DNA of 64,000 nt from an uncultured Siphonobacter sp. (GTDB lineage: Bacteria; Bacteroidota; Bacteroidia; Cytophagales; Spirosomataceae): the NCBI GenBank assembly GCA_913775095.1, contig CAJYIW010000008.1, positions 122,418 through 186,417 on the forward strand. The letters are read 5' to 3'. Shown in pieces: positions 51,471 to 61,139 of the stretch. A program made the translations under genes and the position numbers. The notes below the pieces were generated by a model. It did not search any database. It was not told the origin of the DNA and saw only the letters and a program-made list of their open reading frames with translations. Every line of letters starts with the position of its first letter. Position 1 is the first letter of the stretch.

Positions 51471-54400
51471 TAAAATGTTACACGAAGGTTCACACCATAG
51501 TTGCGAGTCGTAGGAATACCGTTCAAGTCCAGACCCTGGATGTTACCGGCACCTTGTGTGTTGATCTCTGGATCAGCTGGGAAACCAGGAGCAAACATCC
51601 ATAAGTTCCGACCGCTAACCCCAATGCTCACGTTGCCGAATGGCGTACGGTTCAGGAGGGAAGTAGGCAGCGAGTAGTTCAGGGAAAGTTCGCGGAGACG
51701 GTAAGCAGTCGCATCAAAGACAGCAGCTTCCGAAGCCAGACCACCTAAACCAGCCCAGTACGTCTGAGCGGATACCTGAATGTTGTTGGGACGAGTCGTT
51801 CCATCCGCATTCTGGATTACACCGGGAAGAATGCGAGGCTGATCGCGATCAACACCTGTGATCTCCGTTTGTCCGGCACCTCTCATATCCACCTGAGAGA
51901 AGGAGTAGATCTGACCACCTTTATTGATGTCGAACAGAGCCGACAGGGTAAATCCTTTGAAAGTGAAGTTGTTGGTTAAACCAGCAATCCAGTCTTTCTG
52001 AGGATTGGCAATCACCTGACCAGCGATGCCGGGTACGAATGCACCCGTTAACGGGTTAATCAGTAACTCACCGCTTTCCGTACGGGCATTCGCCGTACCG
52101 ATGATCACCCCATACGGATAACCTTCCGCAATGGAAGGAGCGATACCCGAGAAGCTGTCACCCGTGATGTTCGAGTTGGAAATACCCGGAGCAATCGAAA
52201 TAACTTTGTTCCGGATACGGGTAAAGTTCAGCAACAGATCCCACTTGAAATCTTTGGTACGAACGGGAGTAGCTGAGATTTGTAATTCAATACCCTTGTT
52301 CTGCATTTCACCGATGTTCGTCGTGCGGTTATCGTATCCACTGGAGTTAGAAATCGCTACGTTGAAGATCTGGCTCGTACTTCTGGTGTTGAAATACGTA
52401 AAGTCAATGCCTAAACGGTTATTGAAGAAACCTAAGTTCAAACCAGCCTCGTAAGAAGTAACAAACTCAGGCTTCAGATTCAGAGAGCCAATCCGGTCAC
52501 TGATCTGGAAACCAGGAATGCTGCTGCCGCCTACGCTCAGAGGGAAGTTTACACTCGCTACGTTGTTACCAAACGTTGCCTGAGTAAACACGGATTGTAA
52601 CAGGTAAGGATCTGCATCGCGACCTACACGTGCGATGTTACCACGCACTTTAGCGTACGAAATGACATCAGACTGCACCTTGAAAGCTTCTAAAGGAACG
52701 AAGCTTAACGCAGCAGAAGGGTAGAAGTACGCATTCTGGCCTTTAGGTAAGGTAGAAGACTGATCTACCCGACCCGACAGTTCCAGGAACAGATAAGACT
52801 TATAGTCCAGCGAAAGCTGACCATAGTGACCTACCAGTCTTCTTCTGGTGGAGTTCTCATACGAGCTGGTAAATACAGAACCGTTACTTACGTTATCAAA
52901 ACCAGGAATCGTTAAGGATTCAGCGATTACTCCGGATTGCTTGATGGAACGCTGGTTTAAGTTCTGGCCTAATAACAGCGTAGCATTCAAGCCCTGAACG
53001 AACAGGTCTTTCTTGTTTGCGTTAATCAAAAGATCACCGTTCAACTCTGAGCGGAACCGTAAATCTTCGTCGATTTGTCCAAGCGGAGCACGAGCCGCAC
53101 CATTGCGTAATACCTGTTTTTTGATATCCGTATAAGTATCAGCCGTTACGCGGTAGCTAACGTTCAGCCAGCTCGTAATGTCATATCCAACGGATAAGTT
53201 ACCGAAAGCACGGTCAATGTTACTGTTATAGAACTCGTTCTCCAAGCTCCACAAGGGGTGATTCTGGCCATTAACGAAGTAAATACTTTTACCAGTAGCA
53301 TCCTTGTAAGGACGTCCTACTAAGTCGATACTTCTGGGAATACGAGTAATTTGTCCGAAGGCACTACCTCCGTTACCCATCGTGGTACCTTGCTGAGCCG
53401 TCTTTACGTATGTAATGGTTCCACCTAACTTAATGCCGTTCTTTAATTTCGAGTTTCCACCTACCTGAACACTGTGACGGTCGAAACCACTGCGACGGAC
53501 CACCCCATTCTGAATGGTGCTGGAAATCGTAGCCGCAAAGTTGTTATCCTGATCCCCACCCGCAATATTCAGGGCATTTTGGAAGATAGTCCCCGTTTGG
53601 TAGAAATCGCGAATGTTGTTAGGATACGCCTGATAAGGAACCGTTTCCCCCTGTACCGTTTGAACCGTCTCGAAACCCGGAGTTCCAAATGCAGGTCCCC
53701 AGGAGTTAGTCGTGTTATTGACGTAGTTATTCTGCGTACCCTGACCATACTGGTTCTGGAATTTAGGCAGGTAGGCCACGTTTTGCCAGTTAACGGAGGA
53801 GTTAAACGTCACTTCCGTTTTACCGTTCAGACCTTTACCGCTTTTCGTAGTAATAACGATTACCCCGGCAGAAGCCCGTGAACCGTATAATACCGAAGCG
53901 GCGGGGCCTTTCAGTACGTTAATCGACTCGATACTCTCAGGGGCGATATCCGAAAGACGGCTTGAAGGCTGTGATCCGAAAAGCGTACTCTGGGAGTTAT
54001 CCACATCATTACTAAAGATAATACCATCCACTACGATCAGGGGTTGGTTATTACCGTTAAAGGAAGTAATACCCCGGATGTTGATGTTGGTAGAAGCTCC
54101 GGGAGCACCCGATGAACTCGTGATGTTTACCCCGGCTACTTTACCCTGTAAGGTATTAAGTACGTTAGGCTCAGAGCGTTGGGCCAGAGCACTGCCATTT
54201 ACATTTTGTGTAGCATACCCCAGCGAACGCGTATCACGCTCAATCCCCTGTGCGGTTACTACCACTTCATTGAGGGATTCTGATGCCGTAGACAACGCTA
54301 CATCGATTACTGTTCTCCCATTAATGGCTTCTTCTACTTTAGTCAGGCCAACCGAGCTGAACACCAGTGAAGTAGCATTGCCAGAAAGGGTTAGACGATA

Positions 54401-54574
54401 GTTCCCGCTTGCGTCGGTGGTAGTACCTTTGGTGGTCCCTTTCACGACAATGCTCACGCCGGGAATTGGTGAACCGTCATCACTGGAAGTTACTTTACCA
54501 GTCACAACGCGATCCTGAGCCTGGGCCGTCCACCCGAAAAGCAGCAGGAACGTGAAGAATAAAAGTTTCTTCAT
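51470..54574 (-). CDS. SusC/RagA family TonB-dependent outer-membrane transporter
   Basis: A 1034-residue TonB-dependent importer. Signal peptide (about 1-19, ending AQA), an N-terminal carboxypeptidase-regulatory-like domain (about 20-95; VTGKVTSSDDGSPIPGVSI), the plug domain (about 110-235; LKGPAASVLYGSRASAGVI) and a long beta-barrel, ending in the C-terminal strand VNLRVTF. It works with the SusD partner directly downstream. No glycoside hydrolase, sensor or sigma/anti-sigma pair is adjacent, so the substrate may be a peptide, glycan or other ligand. Confidence 0.95.
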   Translation of the reverse strand: MKKLLFFTFLLLFGWTAQAQDRVVTGKVTSSDDGSPIPGVSIVVKGTTKGTTTDASGNYRLTLSGNATSLVFSSVGLTKVEEAINGRTVIDVALSTASESLNEVVVTAQGIERDTRSLGYATQNVNGSALAQRSEPNVLNTLQGKVAGVNITSSSGAPGASTNINIRGITSFNGNNQPLIVVDGIIFSNDVDNSQSTLFGSQPSSRLSDIAPESIESINVLKGPAASVLYGSRASAGVIVITTKSGKGLNGKTEVTFNSSVNWQNVAYLPKFQNQYGQGTQNNYVNNTTNSWGPAFGTPGFETVQTVQGETVPYQAYPNNIRDFYQTGTIFQNALNIAGGDQDNNFAATISSTIQNGVVRRSGFDRHSVQVGGNSKLKNGIKLGGTITYVKTAQQGTTMGNGGSAFGQITRIPRSIDLVGRPYKDATGKSIYFVNGQNHPLWSLENEFYNSNIDRAFGNLSVGYDITSWLNVSYRVTADTYTDIKKQVLRNGAARAPLGQIDEDLRFRSELNGDLLINANKKDLFVQGLNATLLLGQNLNQRSIKQSGVIAESLTIPGFDNVSNGSVFTSSYENSTRRRLVGHYGQLSLDYKSYLFLELSGRVDQSSTLPKGQNAYFYPSAALSFVPLEAFKVQSDVISYAKVRGNIARVGRDADPYLLQSVFTQATFGNNVASVNFPLSVGGSSIPGFQISDRIGSLNLKPEFVTSYEAGLNLGFFNNRLGIDFTYFNTRSTSQIFNVAISNSSGYDNRTTNIGEMQNKGIELQISATPVRTKDFKWDLLLNFTRIRNKVISIAPGISNSNITGDSFSGIAPSIAEGYPYGVIIGTANARTESGELLINPLTGAFVPGIAGQVIANPQKDWIAGLTNNFTFKGFTLSALFDINKGGQIYSFSQVDMRGAGQTEITGVDRDQPRILPGVIQNADGTTRPNNIQVSAQTYWAGLGGLASEAAVFDATAYRLRELSLNYSLPTSLLNRTPFGNVSIGVSGRNLWMFAPGFPADPEINTQGAGNIQGLDLNGIPTTRNYGVNLRVTF

Positions 54575-55135
54575 GATTTGTGGATGAATAGTTGGTTAAG
54601 AATAAAAATAAACAAATTGGGTACGCGTAAAATCCTTAGGAAACCTCGAGAAATCGAAGTTTGTATCAAGCCAGCAAAAGACAATCGCTGAGAAAAGGGA
54701 TAGATCGGAAATGAAGAAAGGATAGATCTTGCATAGGCTTTATAAAATGATGAAGTTGGTGTGAAAAATACTTAAATGACTTTCACAAACATAAGTAAAA
54801 AGTCTCAATAAAAATCTTTACCTCTTACCTGTTTATAAAACGGGCTACAAAAGTAGTCGTTTTAATTAAATAGCAAAATTTTATTTGGACAAAAATTGGT
54901 ACTGAAAGATTTTAATAAGACCAGAAGAAGAGCAACCTATTTTTGGAAATATCCTAATAGCGGCATTGGGGGCTAATTATTGGCAAAAAAGGAGGAATTC
55001 CAAGGAAATTGAAGCTGACGATTAAAATTTCAGTACGCAAAGGTTTTTATTTAACGGTATCTATTTTTTCGAAAGACCGTAAATTCCAGAGCCGTCATAT
55101 CCCTCAATGTGGGTTGAGTAATAATATCTAGTTAA

Positions 55136-55153
55136 TTAGGTTATTATACCTAA
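55136..55153. promoter_or_regulatory. Operator-like palindrome TTAGGT-n6-ACCTAA
   Basis: 6-bp perfect half-sites with a 6-base spacer in the SusC-SDR gap. No protein partner is known; chance cannot be excluded. Confidence 0.3.
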
Positions 55154-55219
55154 CTCGTTTATGTTAGCAATTAATCAACTAAATTGGAATAATGATAAGG
55201 CAGTCAGAGGTATACAAAA

Positions 55220-55248
55220 AAACGACTAGCCTTTTGAGCCCGTCGTTT
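55220..55248 (-). terminator. Intrinsic terminator of the SDR gene
   Basis: AAACGAC/GTCGTTT stem followed by TTTTTT on the minus strand, about 48 bases after the SDR stop. Confidence 0.75.
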
Positions 55249-55295
55249 GAGTAAGAATTTAGAAGTCTGTCAATTAGTTATCCGTCATCAGTGGG

Positions 55296-56090
55296 TTACC
55301 GATACTTCCGAATGAACCGCCACAGCAGACCAGGAGCGTATCGTTTCAGGTAGGCTCCGGCTAGTTCCTTGAAGCCCCCAATCCATACTTCTCGTTTCCC
55401 TTTCCGGACCACTTTTATAATCTTCAGGGCACAGGTATCGGCAGAAAGGCCTTTGGATTGACTGGCATCCATCTGATTATGAGCCTTTCCCTGGGCATTT
55501 AGAGCATTGAATGAAAGCGAAGTGCGAATGTAACCGGGACAAACCAGGGTCACCCACAAGCCTTGCTGCCAGATTTCGGCCCGAAGGGCATCAAAGAACC
55601 CTCGGATGGCAAATTTAGAGGCGGCGTAAGCGGTGCGTTCCGGCGTAGCCACATAACCTGCCATGCTGCAAATGGGAACGATGATCCCTGTACGTTGCTG
55701 AAGTAACACAGGTAACACGGCCTTGGTTAAGGCAATGACACCGAAGAAATTTACTTCCATTAATCGCCGGTCAATGTCCAGTGGAGTTTCCAGGGCCGAA
55801 CCTCGCTGACTAATACCCGCGTTTTGAATCAGGATGTCGAGGCGACCAAATTTTTGAAGAACACGCGTAACCGCCTCAGGAAAGGAATCGATCGCAGTCA
55901 TGTCGAGCGGAAGAACCCACACGTTTTCTTCGGGACAGCTTAACGCCTGGGCTACTCGCCTAAGTTCCGGCTCCCGCCGGGCCGAAAGCACCAGCCGGCA
56001 GCCTTCACGGGCCAGCCTTTGAGCCAGAGCTTCGCCAATTCCGGAAGAAGCACCCGTAATCCAGACCACTTTGTTTGCGTAAAAAGACAT
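55296..56090 (-). CDS. Short-chain dehydrogenase/reductase
   Basis: A 264-residue classical SDR. The NAD(P)-binding motif TGASSGIG spans 12-19, NAG is at 90-92, and the catalytic Ser142, Tyr155 and Lys159 (YAASK) are visible. Of the DHRS7-like type. The start at 56090 fits the Rossmann fold and avoids an N-terminal extension. No substrate can be predicted. Confidence 0.9.
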   Translation of the reverse strand: MSFYANKVVWITGASSGIGEALAQRLAREGCRLVLSARREPELRRVAQALSCPEENVWVLPLDMTAIDSFPEAVTRVLQKFGRLDILIQNAGISQRGSALETPLDIDRRLMEVNFFGVIALTKAVLPVLLQQRTGIIVPICSMAGYVATPERTAYAASKFAIRGFFDALRAEIWQQGLWVTLVCPGYIRTSLSFNALNAQGKAHNQMDASQSKGLSADTCALKIIKVVRKGKREVWIGGFKELAGAYLKRYAPGLLWRFIRKYR

Positions 56091-56416
56091 GACGGCGAAG
56101 GCTGATTTCTTCGCAAAATACACGGAAAGGCTTTAAATAAAGAACCGTCGCTTCAATGAAACGACGGTTGCTCTCACCCCAAAACTTAAACTACCCACAA
56201 GGGGATTTCTTAAAGAATCTTCGCCGTAGCGATTCATTTTCTATGAAAATCAGAAAAATAGTCTTCTCAAAGGAGCGACTGACTAGAATCAGTCCGCAGA
56301 ACTTTTAATCAAATAACCGGAAAGATATTTTCCTAGTGAATAGAAATATACTGCTTTCGATTTTTTGCCGATCATACCGATTAAAAGCGAGATAAGACGC
56401 TTCAAAAGCCTGGTTC
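56091..56416. other. Intergenic region with hairpin
   Basis: No gene seen. The hairpin AACCGTCG/CGACGGTT (56143-56169) has a T-rich tail on the minus-strand side; it may end transcripts from the LytTR gene. Confidence 0.4.
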
Positions 56417-57151
56417 CTATTCTACTTTTCCGGCGTTAATGGCTTTGAACAAAGCTTCACCGTAGGACTCACTGATGGGGATATGAACCTGCCCAATTTT
56501 AATCCGCAGGTTGCGAATGGATTCAATTTTATCGAAGGCAATAATGAATGATTTATGAACGCGTAGGAATGGTCCGCTCGGCAGTTTTTCTTCCATGGCT
56601 TTCATGGTCAAACGGGTAATGACCGGACGAGGCTGTCCCTCCAGGTAAATTTTTACGTAATCTTTTAACCCTTCCACGTAGAGAATATCGGAAATGCGGA
56701 TTTTCACCAGTGAATAGTCCGCATTAACGAATAAATACTCCTGAGGAGCTGAGGAAGTCTCAGCAGCAGGTGGCAGGGCAACTTCCTGATTTTTAAGATT
56801 ATATAGCTCGTAGGATTTATTGACGGCTTTCAGAAAACGCTCAAAAGAGACGGGTTTGAGTAAGTAATCAATAACGTCCAGATTGAAACCTTCCAGGGCA
56901 AATTCTTCGTAAGCCGTCACAAAAATTACCATAGGTGAATTCTTCAGGCTCTGAACAAACTGAACCCCGCTGATGCCGGGCATCTGGATGTCTAAAAACA
57001 ACAGGTCAATCTGCTGTTGCTGCATGATTTCCTGAGCTTCGAATGCATTTTTGCAGCGTTTAACCAGGTTCAGGAACGGAACTTTGCGAATGTTATCTTC
57101 AAGTAAATCAAGGGCTAACGATTCATCGTCAACGGCCAGACAATTGATCAT
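56417..57151 (-). CDS. LytTR-family response regulator
   Basis: A 244-residue regulator. Receiver domain about 1-118 with phospho-acceptor D54 (LFLDIQMPG) and K104-type lysine after the LLKP motif. The LytTR DNA-binding domain spans about 145-240 (LFVNADYSLVKI, YVEGLKDYVKIY, VHKSFIIAFDKI). Starts at 57151; it lies 59 bases after the histidine kinase on the same strand and pairs with it. Confidence 0.92.
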   Translation of the reverse strand: MINCLAVDDESLALDLLEDNIRKVPFLNLVKRCKNAFEAQEIMQQQQIDLLFLDIQMPGISGVQFVQSLKNSPMVIFVTAYEEFALEGFNLDVIDYLLKPVSFERFLKAVNKSYELYNLKNQEVALPPAAETSSAPQEYLFVNADYSLVKIRISDILYVEGLKDYVKIYLEGQPRPVITRLTMKAMEEKLPSGPFLRVHKSFIIAFDKIESIRNLRIKIGQVHIPISESYGEALFKAINAGKVE

Positions 57152-57210
57152 AGTTTCAGTCGTTTTGGGTACTGTGTAAAGGTAAATTACAATCAAAAAA
57201 ATCGGTATAG

Positions 57211-58293
57211 CTAGCCATTGATCGTTTCACTCATGAAACGATCTTTCAACGGCGTATCAACGTTAAAATGCAGCGATAGCCGCACCTCATACCAGTCTTC
57301 AGTTTCATGAATCGTCAGTTCGTGAGACTGGGGGTATAGTAAACTTAAGCGACGCTGAACATTGGGTAAGCCAATGCCTGAGCTGCTGTCTTTCACTTCT
57401 TTAAATCGGCGATTCACTTTATTGCGTACCGTAAAGAGCAACGTTTTTCCCTGAGCCTGCAATGAAATATCGATCACCGGATCAGAAATAATACCTACCC
57501 CGTGTTTAAACGCATTTTCCACGAAAGGAATCAACAGCATGGGCTCAATCAGCTGATGCGAAAGCTGGTTATCCGCTTCAAAGTTGATGCGAACGTCGTT
57601 TCCAAAGCGAATCCGCTGTAAGTCAATGTAATTATTGAGGTATTTGATTTCTTTTTCTAGTGAAACCCGCGAACCATTGGATTCATAGAGCATGTATCGC
57701 ATCAGGTCTGAAAGCTGAATGACGACGGGTTCTACCATGTCCGATTTTTTCCGGGAAAGAGAAACGATGCTGTTCAGAACATTAAACATGAAATGCGGAC
57801 TGATCTGAGAACGCAGGAAGCTTAATTCTGATTTAAGCTGTTCATTTTCAAGGTCTTTACGTTGCTGTTCATCCGCCAGATAATCGCTTAATAAGCGATA
57901 GGTTGTGCTAACGGCCAGAATAAAAAAGACCGGAAAGAGCGTGTAAATGGTGATGCGGGCGGAAGGCAGTTCAGGAAAAAAGACGTAATTCCTCAGACTC
58001 AAATTAACGGAGAGAACTACGGTCATGGACAGCAGAATATAGGCAATATAAAACCAGACGCCCTGTCTTTTTAAAACTCTGGGAATAAGTATATTAGCAT
58101 TAATATAAAACAAGGGAATGGTTAACATATTCAGCAGAATAATCACCTCGTCGGGCACTTTTACGCGAGGCGTGCCGGGAGGAGTCTGAGGTGATCTAAG
58201 CAGGAATGGCAGGGACAGAAAAAATGCCCAGAATGCCAGGTGCATCAGACCAGCCATACTCTGACTGAATTTTTTGAGTTTCAATTCTCGCAC
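57211..58293 (-). CDS. LytS/YehU-type sensor histidine kinase
   Basis: A 360-residue kinase with four hydrophobic helices (about 14-33, 50-70, 80-100, 115-132) and a His_kinase domain: phospho-acceptor H167 in SQISPHFMFNVLNS, followed by the ATPase N-box LIPFVENAFKHG and the GIGLPNVQRRL motif. It is the cognate kinase of the downstream LytTR regulator. Stimulus unknown. Confidence 0.92.
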   Translation of the reverse strand: MRELKLKKFSQSMAGLMHLAFWAFFLSLPFLLRSPQTPPGTPRVKVPDEVIILLNMLTIPLFYINANILIPRVLKRQGVWFYIAYILLSMTVVLSVNLSLRNYVFFPELPSARITIYTLFPVFFILAVSTTYRLLSDYLADEQQRKDLENEQLKSELSFLRSQISPHFMFNVLNSIVSLSRKKSDMVEPVVIQLSDLMRYMLYESNGSRVSLEKEIKYLNNYIDLQRIRFGNDVRINFEADNQLSHQLIEPMLLIPFVENAFKHGVGIISDPVIDISLQAQGKTLLFTVRNKVNRRFKEVKDSSSGIGLPNVQRRLSLLYPQSHELTIHETEDWYEVRLSLHFNVDTPLKDRFMSETING

Positions 58294-58417
58294 AAGTCGT
58301 CCGTGTGTTGTTCTACAACTAAAGTAAGTAAGGCTGAAATTTTTAAATTTTCAATGCGTCGAATGTGGTGATTGCTGGGATAAAGTTAGCATTTAGAGCG
58401 ATTTTCAAAGAGCTAAC

Positions 58418-59791
58418 TCAGGCCAGGGGTAAGCGAAGGGTAAAGGTACTGCCCTGATGCAGGTTACTTTGAACCGAAATAGAGCCTTCGTGCCACTCTG
58501 CAATGCGTTGACTAACGGCCAGACCAATCCCATAACCACTGTAACGAATGGCATTGTTTCCCCGGAAAAAAGCTCCGAAGATGCGTTCCTGATCTTTAGG
58601 GGCAATGCCAATGCCCTGATCGGCGACGTGAATGCAGCAATCCGACTGCTGCCGCTCGATGGAAATATCTACGGGCCGGCCGTCGGAATATTTGCAGGCG
58701 TTATCCATCAGGTTGGTAAGCAGCGTTTTAAGTAAAGACTCATCGCCCGTTACCTGAACATCCTGGGGTTTCAGGTCAAAAATAGCCGGATCAAAACGGA
58801 TGCTATTCGGTTTCTGAGCGGAGCTCATGTGAGACTGAATGTCGAGCAGCAAATCAACAACCGACAGCGTATTTCGCTTCAGAACTTTATCCAGGGGCCG
58901 GGCCAGTTGTAGTAAGCCGTTGGTCAGTCCGATGAGTCGTTGGGTATCCTGAAATAAATCCCGCAGAATGTCACGGTATTCTTCCGCCGACAGCGTCTCC
59001 TCCAGCCCGGACTGAATGTCCGTTTTCATGGCGGTCAGTGGAGTTCTTAGCTCATGAGAGGCATGAGAAACGAAACTTTTCTGCTGTTCGAACGACATAT
59101 CAAGCCGGTTGAGCATTTGGTTAAAGTTGATAGCCAGCTGGGCGATTTCATCTCTGCCGTTGCCTTCCGACAACCGTTCTTTTAAATTCTGAGCCGTAAT
59201 GAGCTGAATTTTTTCATTAATAGTCGCAACCGGTCGCAGAAAGTAAGCCGATAACCAGCCACTGGCCAGTACGGTAAGGCTTACGCCGACTACCCAGCAA
59301 ATGATGAGCGTATTACGCAGGTTGCGGAGCTTGTCTTTTCCGAATCGGTCATACGCCGAGGCCAGCACTACATATTCCCCTTTGGAACTATTGATTTTAG
59401 AAGGAAAAGCCAGTCCAATCTGATCGTAGAGCCCGTCGGTATATTCCACGATTTTTTCTTCCCGAACTTCAGCAATCAACTTGCGGCTGTACTTAACTGG
59501 TTTGTCATCCACACTCGAATAAACGAGCTTGTTACCAGGATCAAAAACCAGCACGAGTTCACTATCCAGCGAGGTTAACGAGTTCTGATCAATGATTCGG
59601 AGTAATTCATTGTTAATCTCTTCCACGTCAATTAAATACCGGGCGGTCGTTCGGGCTTTGTTTTCCAGACGACCCAGGAAAATCTCATCGCGGTGATGGG
59701 AAGAGTCTTCGTAAATGACGTAGGAAAACAGGGTTAACAACCCCGCAACAATCAGCGTGAAGAGTAAGGCTAGCTTATAGCGAATTCGCAT
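58418..59791 (-). CDS. HAMP-domain sensor histidine kinase
   Basis: A 457-residue kinase: membrane helices at about 7-27 and 160-182, extracytoplasmic sensor between them, HAMP domain (about 183-235), phospho-acceptor H246 in SHASHELRTPL and a C-terminal ATPase domain with DNACKYS (N-box) and GIGIAPKDQ. Classic EnvZ/PhoR-like type. The OmpR-type regulator gene ends 25 bases upstream on the same strand and is its partner. Confidence 0.93.
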   Translation of the reverse strand: MRIRYKLALLFTLIVAGLLTLFSYVIYEDSSHHRDEIFLGRLENKARTTARYLIDVEEINNELLRIIDQNSLTSLDSELVLVFDPGNKLVYSSVDDKPVKYSRKLIAEVREEKIVEYTDGLYDQIGLAFPSKINSSKGEYVVLASAYDRFGKDKLRNLRNTLIICWVVGVSLTVLASGWLSAYFLRPVATINEKIQLITAQNLKERLSEGNGRDEIAQLAINFNQMLNRLDMSFEQQKSFVSHASHELRTPLTAMKTDIQSGLEETLSAEEYRDILRDLFQDTQRLIGLTNGLLQLARPLDKVLKRNTLSVVDLLLDIQSHMSSAQKPNSIRFDPAIFDLKPQDVQVTGDESLLKTLLTNLMDNACKYSDGRPVDISIERQQSDCCIHVADQGIGIAPKDQERIFGAFFRGNNAIRYSGYGIGLAVSQRIAEWHEGSISVQSNLHQGSTFTLRLPLA

Positions 59792-59816
59792 GATTCAGAA
59801 AAACAACAAAGACCAA

Positions 59817-60533
59817 CTAGTGTTCCGGACGTAACACGTACCCCTGACCCGCCTTGGTCTGGATGAGTTTAGGCTCGAAATGACGATCTACCTTTTTACG
59901 TAAGTAAGCAATGTACACTTCTACAATATTAGTACCGGGATCAAAGTTCAGGCCCCAGACTTCCTTCAAAAGTTCGGCCTTGGTTACGAGTCGGTTCTGA
60001 TGCAATAACAGGTATTCCAGAAGGGCATATTCCTTAGCAGTTAGTTCCAGTTTTTCGTCGTCTCTGGTAACCGTTTTATTCAGCAAATTCATTTCCAGAT
60101 TCGACATCCGAAGCTTGGTCTGCGTGTGCGGATCTTCCATGAATTCATTGCGGCGAAGCAATGCCTGCATACGGGCGTGTAATTCCCGGATATCAAAGGG
60201 TTTGGCCAGGTAATCATCGGTGCCCTGTTCAAAACCCTTCAGCCGGTCTTCGGTATCATCCAGGGCGGTCAGCATCAGAATCGGCAATCGGGGACGCTGC
60301 CGACGCAGTTCTCCACAGATAGCGTATCCGTCCAGACCGGGCAATACGACGTCCAGAATCACCAGATCATAAGTCGACTCCAAAGCCTTCTGTAAACCAG
60401 CCGTGCCGTCGAAAACCGGGAAAACCTCATAACCCTTTCGTCCCAGCGTTCGGGAAATGCTTTCGGAGAGTCGCTGATCATCTTCGACCAGTAAAATTTG
60501 CTTGGCCTGCATATCGTTTTGTAAGGGAGTCAT
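59817..60533 (-). CDS. OmpR-family response regulator
   Basis: A 238-residue regulator. Receiver domain with phospho-acceptor D61 (LVILDVVLPGLDG). C-terminal winged helix (about 140-235) with ELTAKEYALLEYLL and TNIVEVYIAYLRKKVD. M8 is an alternative start. Encoded just before its kinase. Confidence 0.94.
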   Translation of the reverse strand: MTPLQNDMQAKQILLVEDDQRLSESISRTLGRKGYEVFPVFDGTAGLQKALESTYDLVILDVVLPGLDGYAICGELRRQRPRLPILMLTALDDTEDRLKGFEQGTDDYLAKPFDIRELHARMQALLRRNEFMEDPHTQTKLRMSNLEMNLLNKTVTRDDEKLELTAKEYALLEYLLLHQNRLVTKAELLKEVWGLNFDPGTNIVEVYIAYLRKKVDRHFEPKLIQTKAGQGYVLRPEH

Positions 60534-60601
60534 CTGGTTAAGTATAGAAATTTTGAAGGCATATTATTCGGCGGTACGTCTTCACTTCAAAAGCCGGGGC
60601 G

Positions 60602-60609
60602 TATCTTTG
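60602..60609 (+). promoter_or_regulatory. Bacteroidota -7 box upstream of rnpA
   Basis: Perfect TATCTTTG, 24 bases before the ATG at 60634; no clear -33 TTG. Confidence 0.55.
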
Positions 60610-60633
60610 CGGCCTATTTATTAGTTAGCATGT

Positions 60634-61029
60634 ATGGATCAGCGGTTACGAAAAACGGAGCGATTAAAGAGTAAAAAAGTAATTGATCAACTTTTTGCCC
60701 GTAATGGTAAAGACGTTATCGCTTTGTTTAGTTACCCACTCAAGGTAAATGCCCAGCCGCCCGCTTCAGCCGCGTTGCCTCAGCTAATGGTTTCCGTTTC
60801 CAAACGCAATTTTAAAAAAGCCGTTGACCGGAATCTGATCAAGCGTCGGTTGCGGGAAGCCTACCGGCTCCACAAGCAGATCTTACTAAGCAACGAATCC
60901 TGGCCCGCCAGCATTGCTTTCGTCTATGTAGCCAAGGAAATATTACCGTTTGCTGACATTGAAAAGAAAATGAAATTCATGCTCAAGCAATTGAATAAAG
61001 CCAGTAATTCCGTTCCGCCTCTGCAATAA
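60634..61029 (+). CDS. rnpA: Ribonuclease P protein component
   Basis: A 131-residue protein subunit of RNase P. The basic N-terminus LRKTERLKSKKVIDQLF and the RNR motif appear as KRNFKKAVDRNLIKRRLREAYR, given by its core AVDRNLIKRRLREA. It assists 5' maturation of tRNA. rpmH is not adjacent; an S41 protease follows on the same strand. Confidence 0.92.
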   Translation: MDQRLRKTERLKSKKVIDQLFARNGKDVIALFSYPLKVNAQPPASAALPQLMVSVSKRNFKKAVDRNLIKRRLREAYRLHKQILLSNESWPASIAFVYVAKEILPFADIEKKMKFMLKQLNKASNSVPPLQ

Positions 61030-61139
61030 TGAATAGAATTGAGCTTTACGCGTACAAATCTCGCCTTTCCATACGCTAAAATTGAAATTTTTCCTCTAAA
61101 TTGTTCTGCAATAGTGTAAACGAAGCCAGCCGTAAATCC

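Larger units (their letters stand above)
54575..55295. other. Long A/T-rich leader region of the SusC operon
   Basis: A 720-base gap without a gene. Perfect -7 boxes on the minus strand occur at 54786-54793 (TATGTTTG) and 54848-54855 (TACTTTTG, with a TTG 18 bases away at 54874-54876). A palindrome TTAGGT-n6-ACCTAA lies at 55136-55153. The SDR terminator hairpin is at 55220-55248. This suggests a long, perhaps regulated, 5' leader. Confidence 0.5.
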
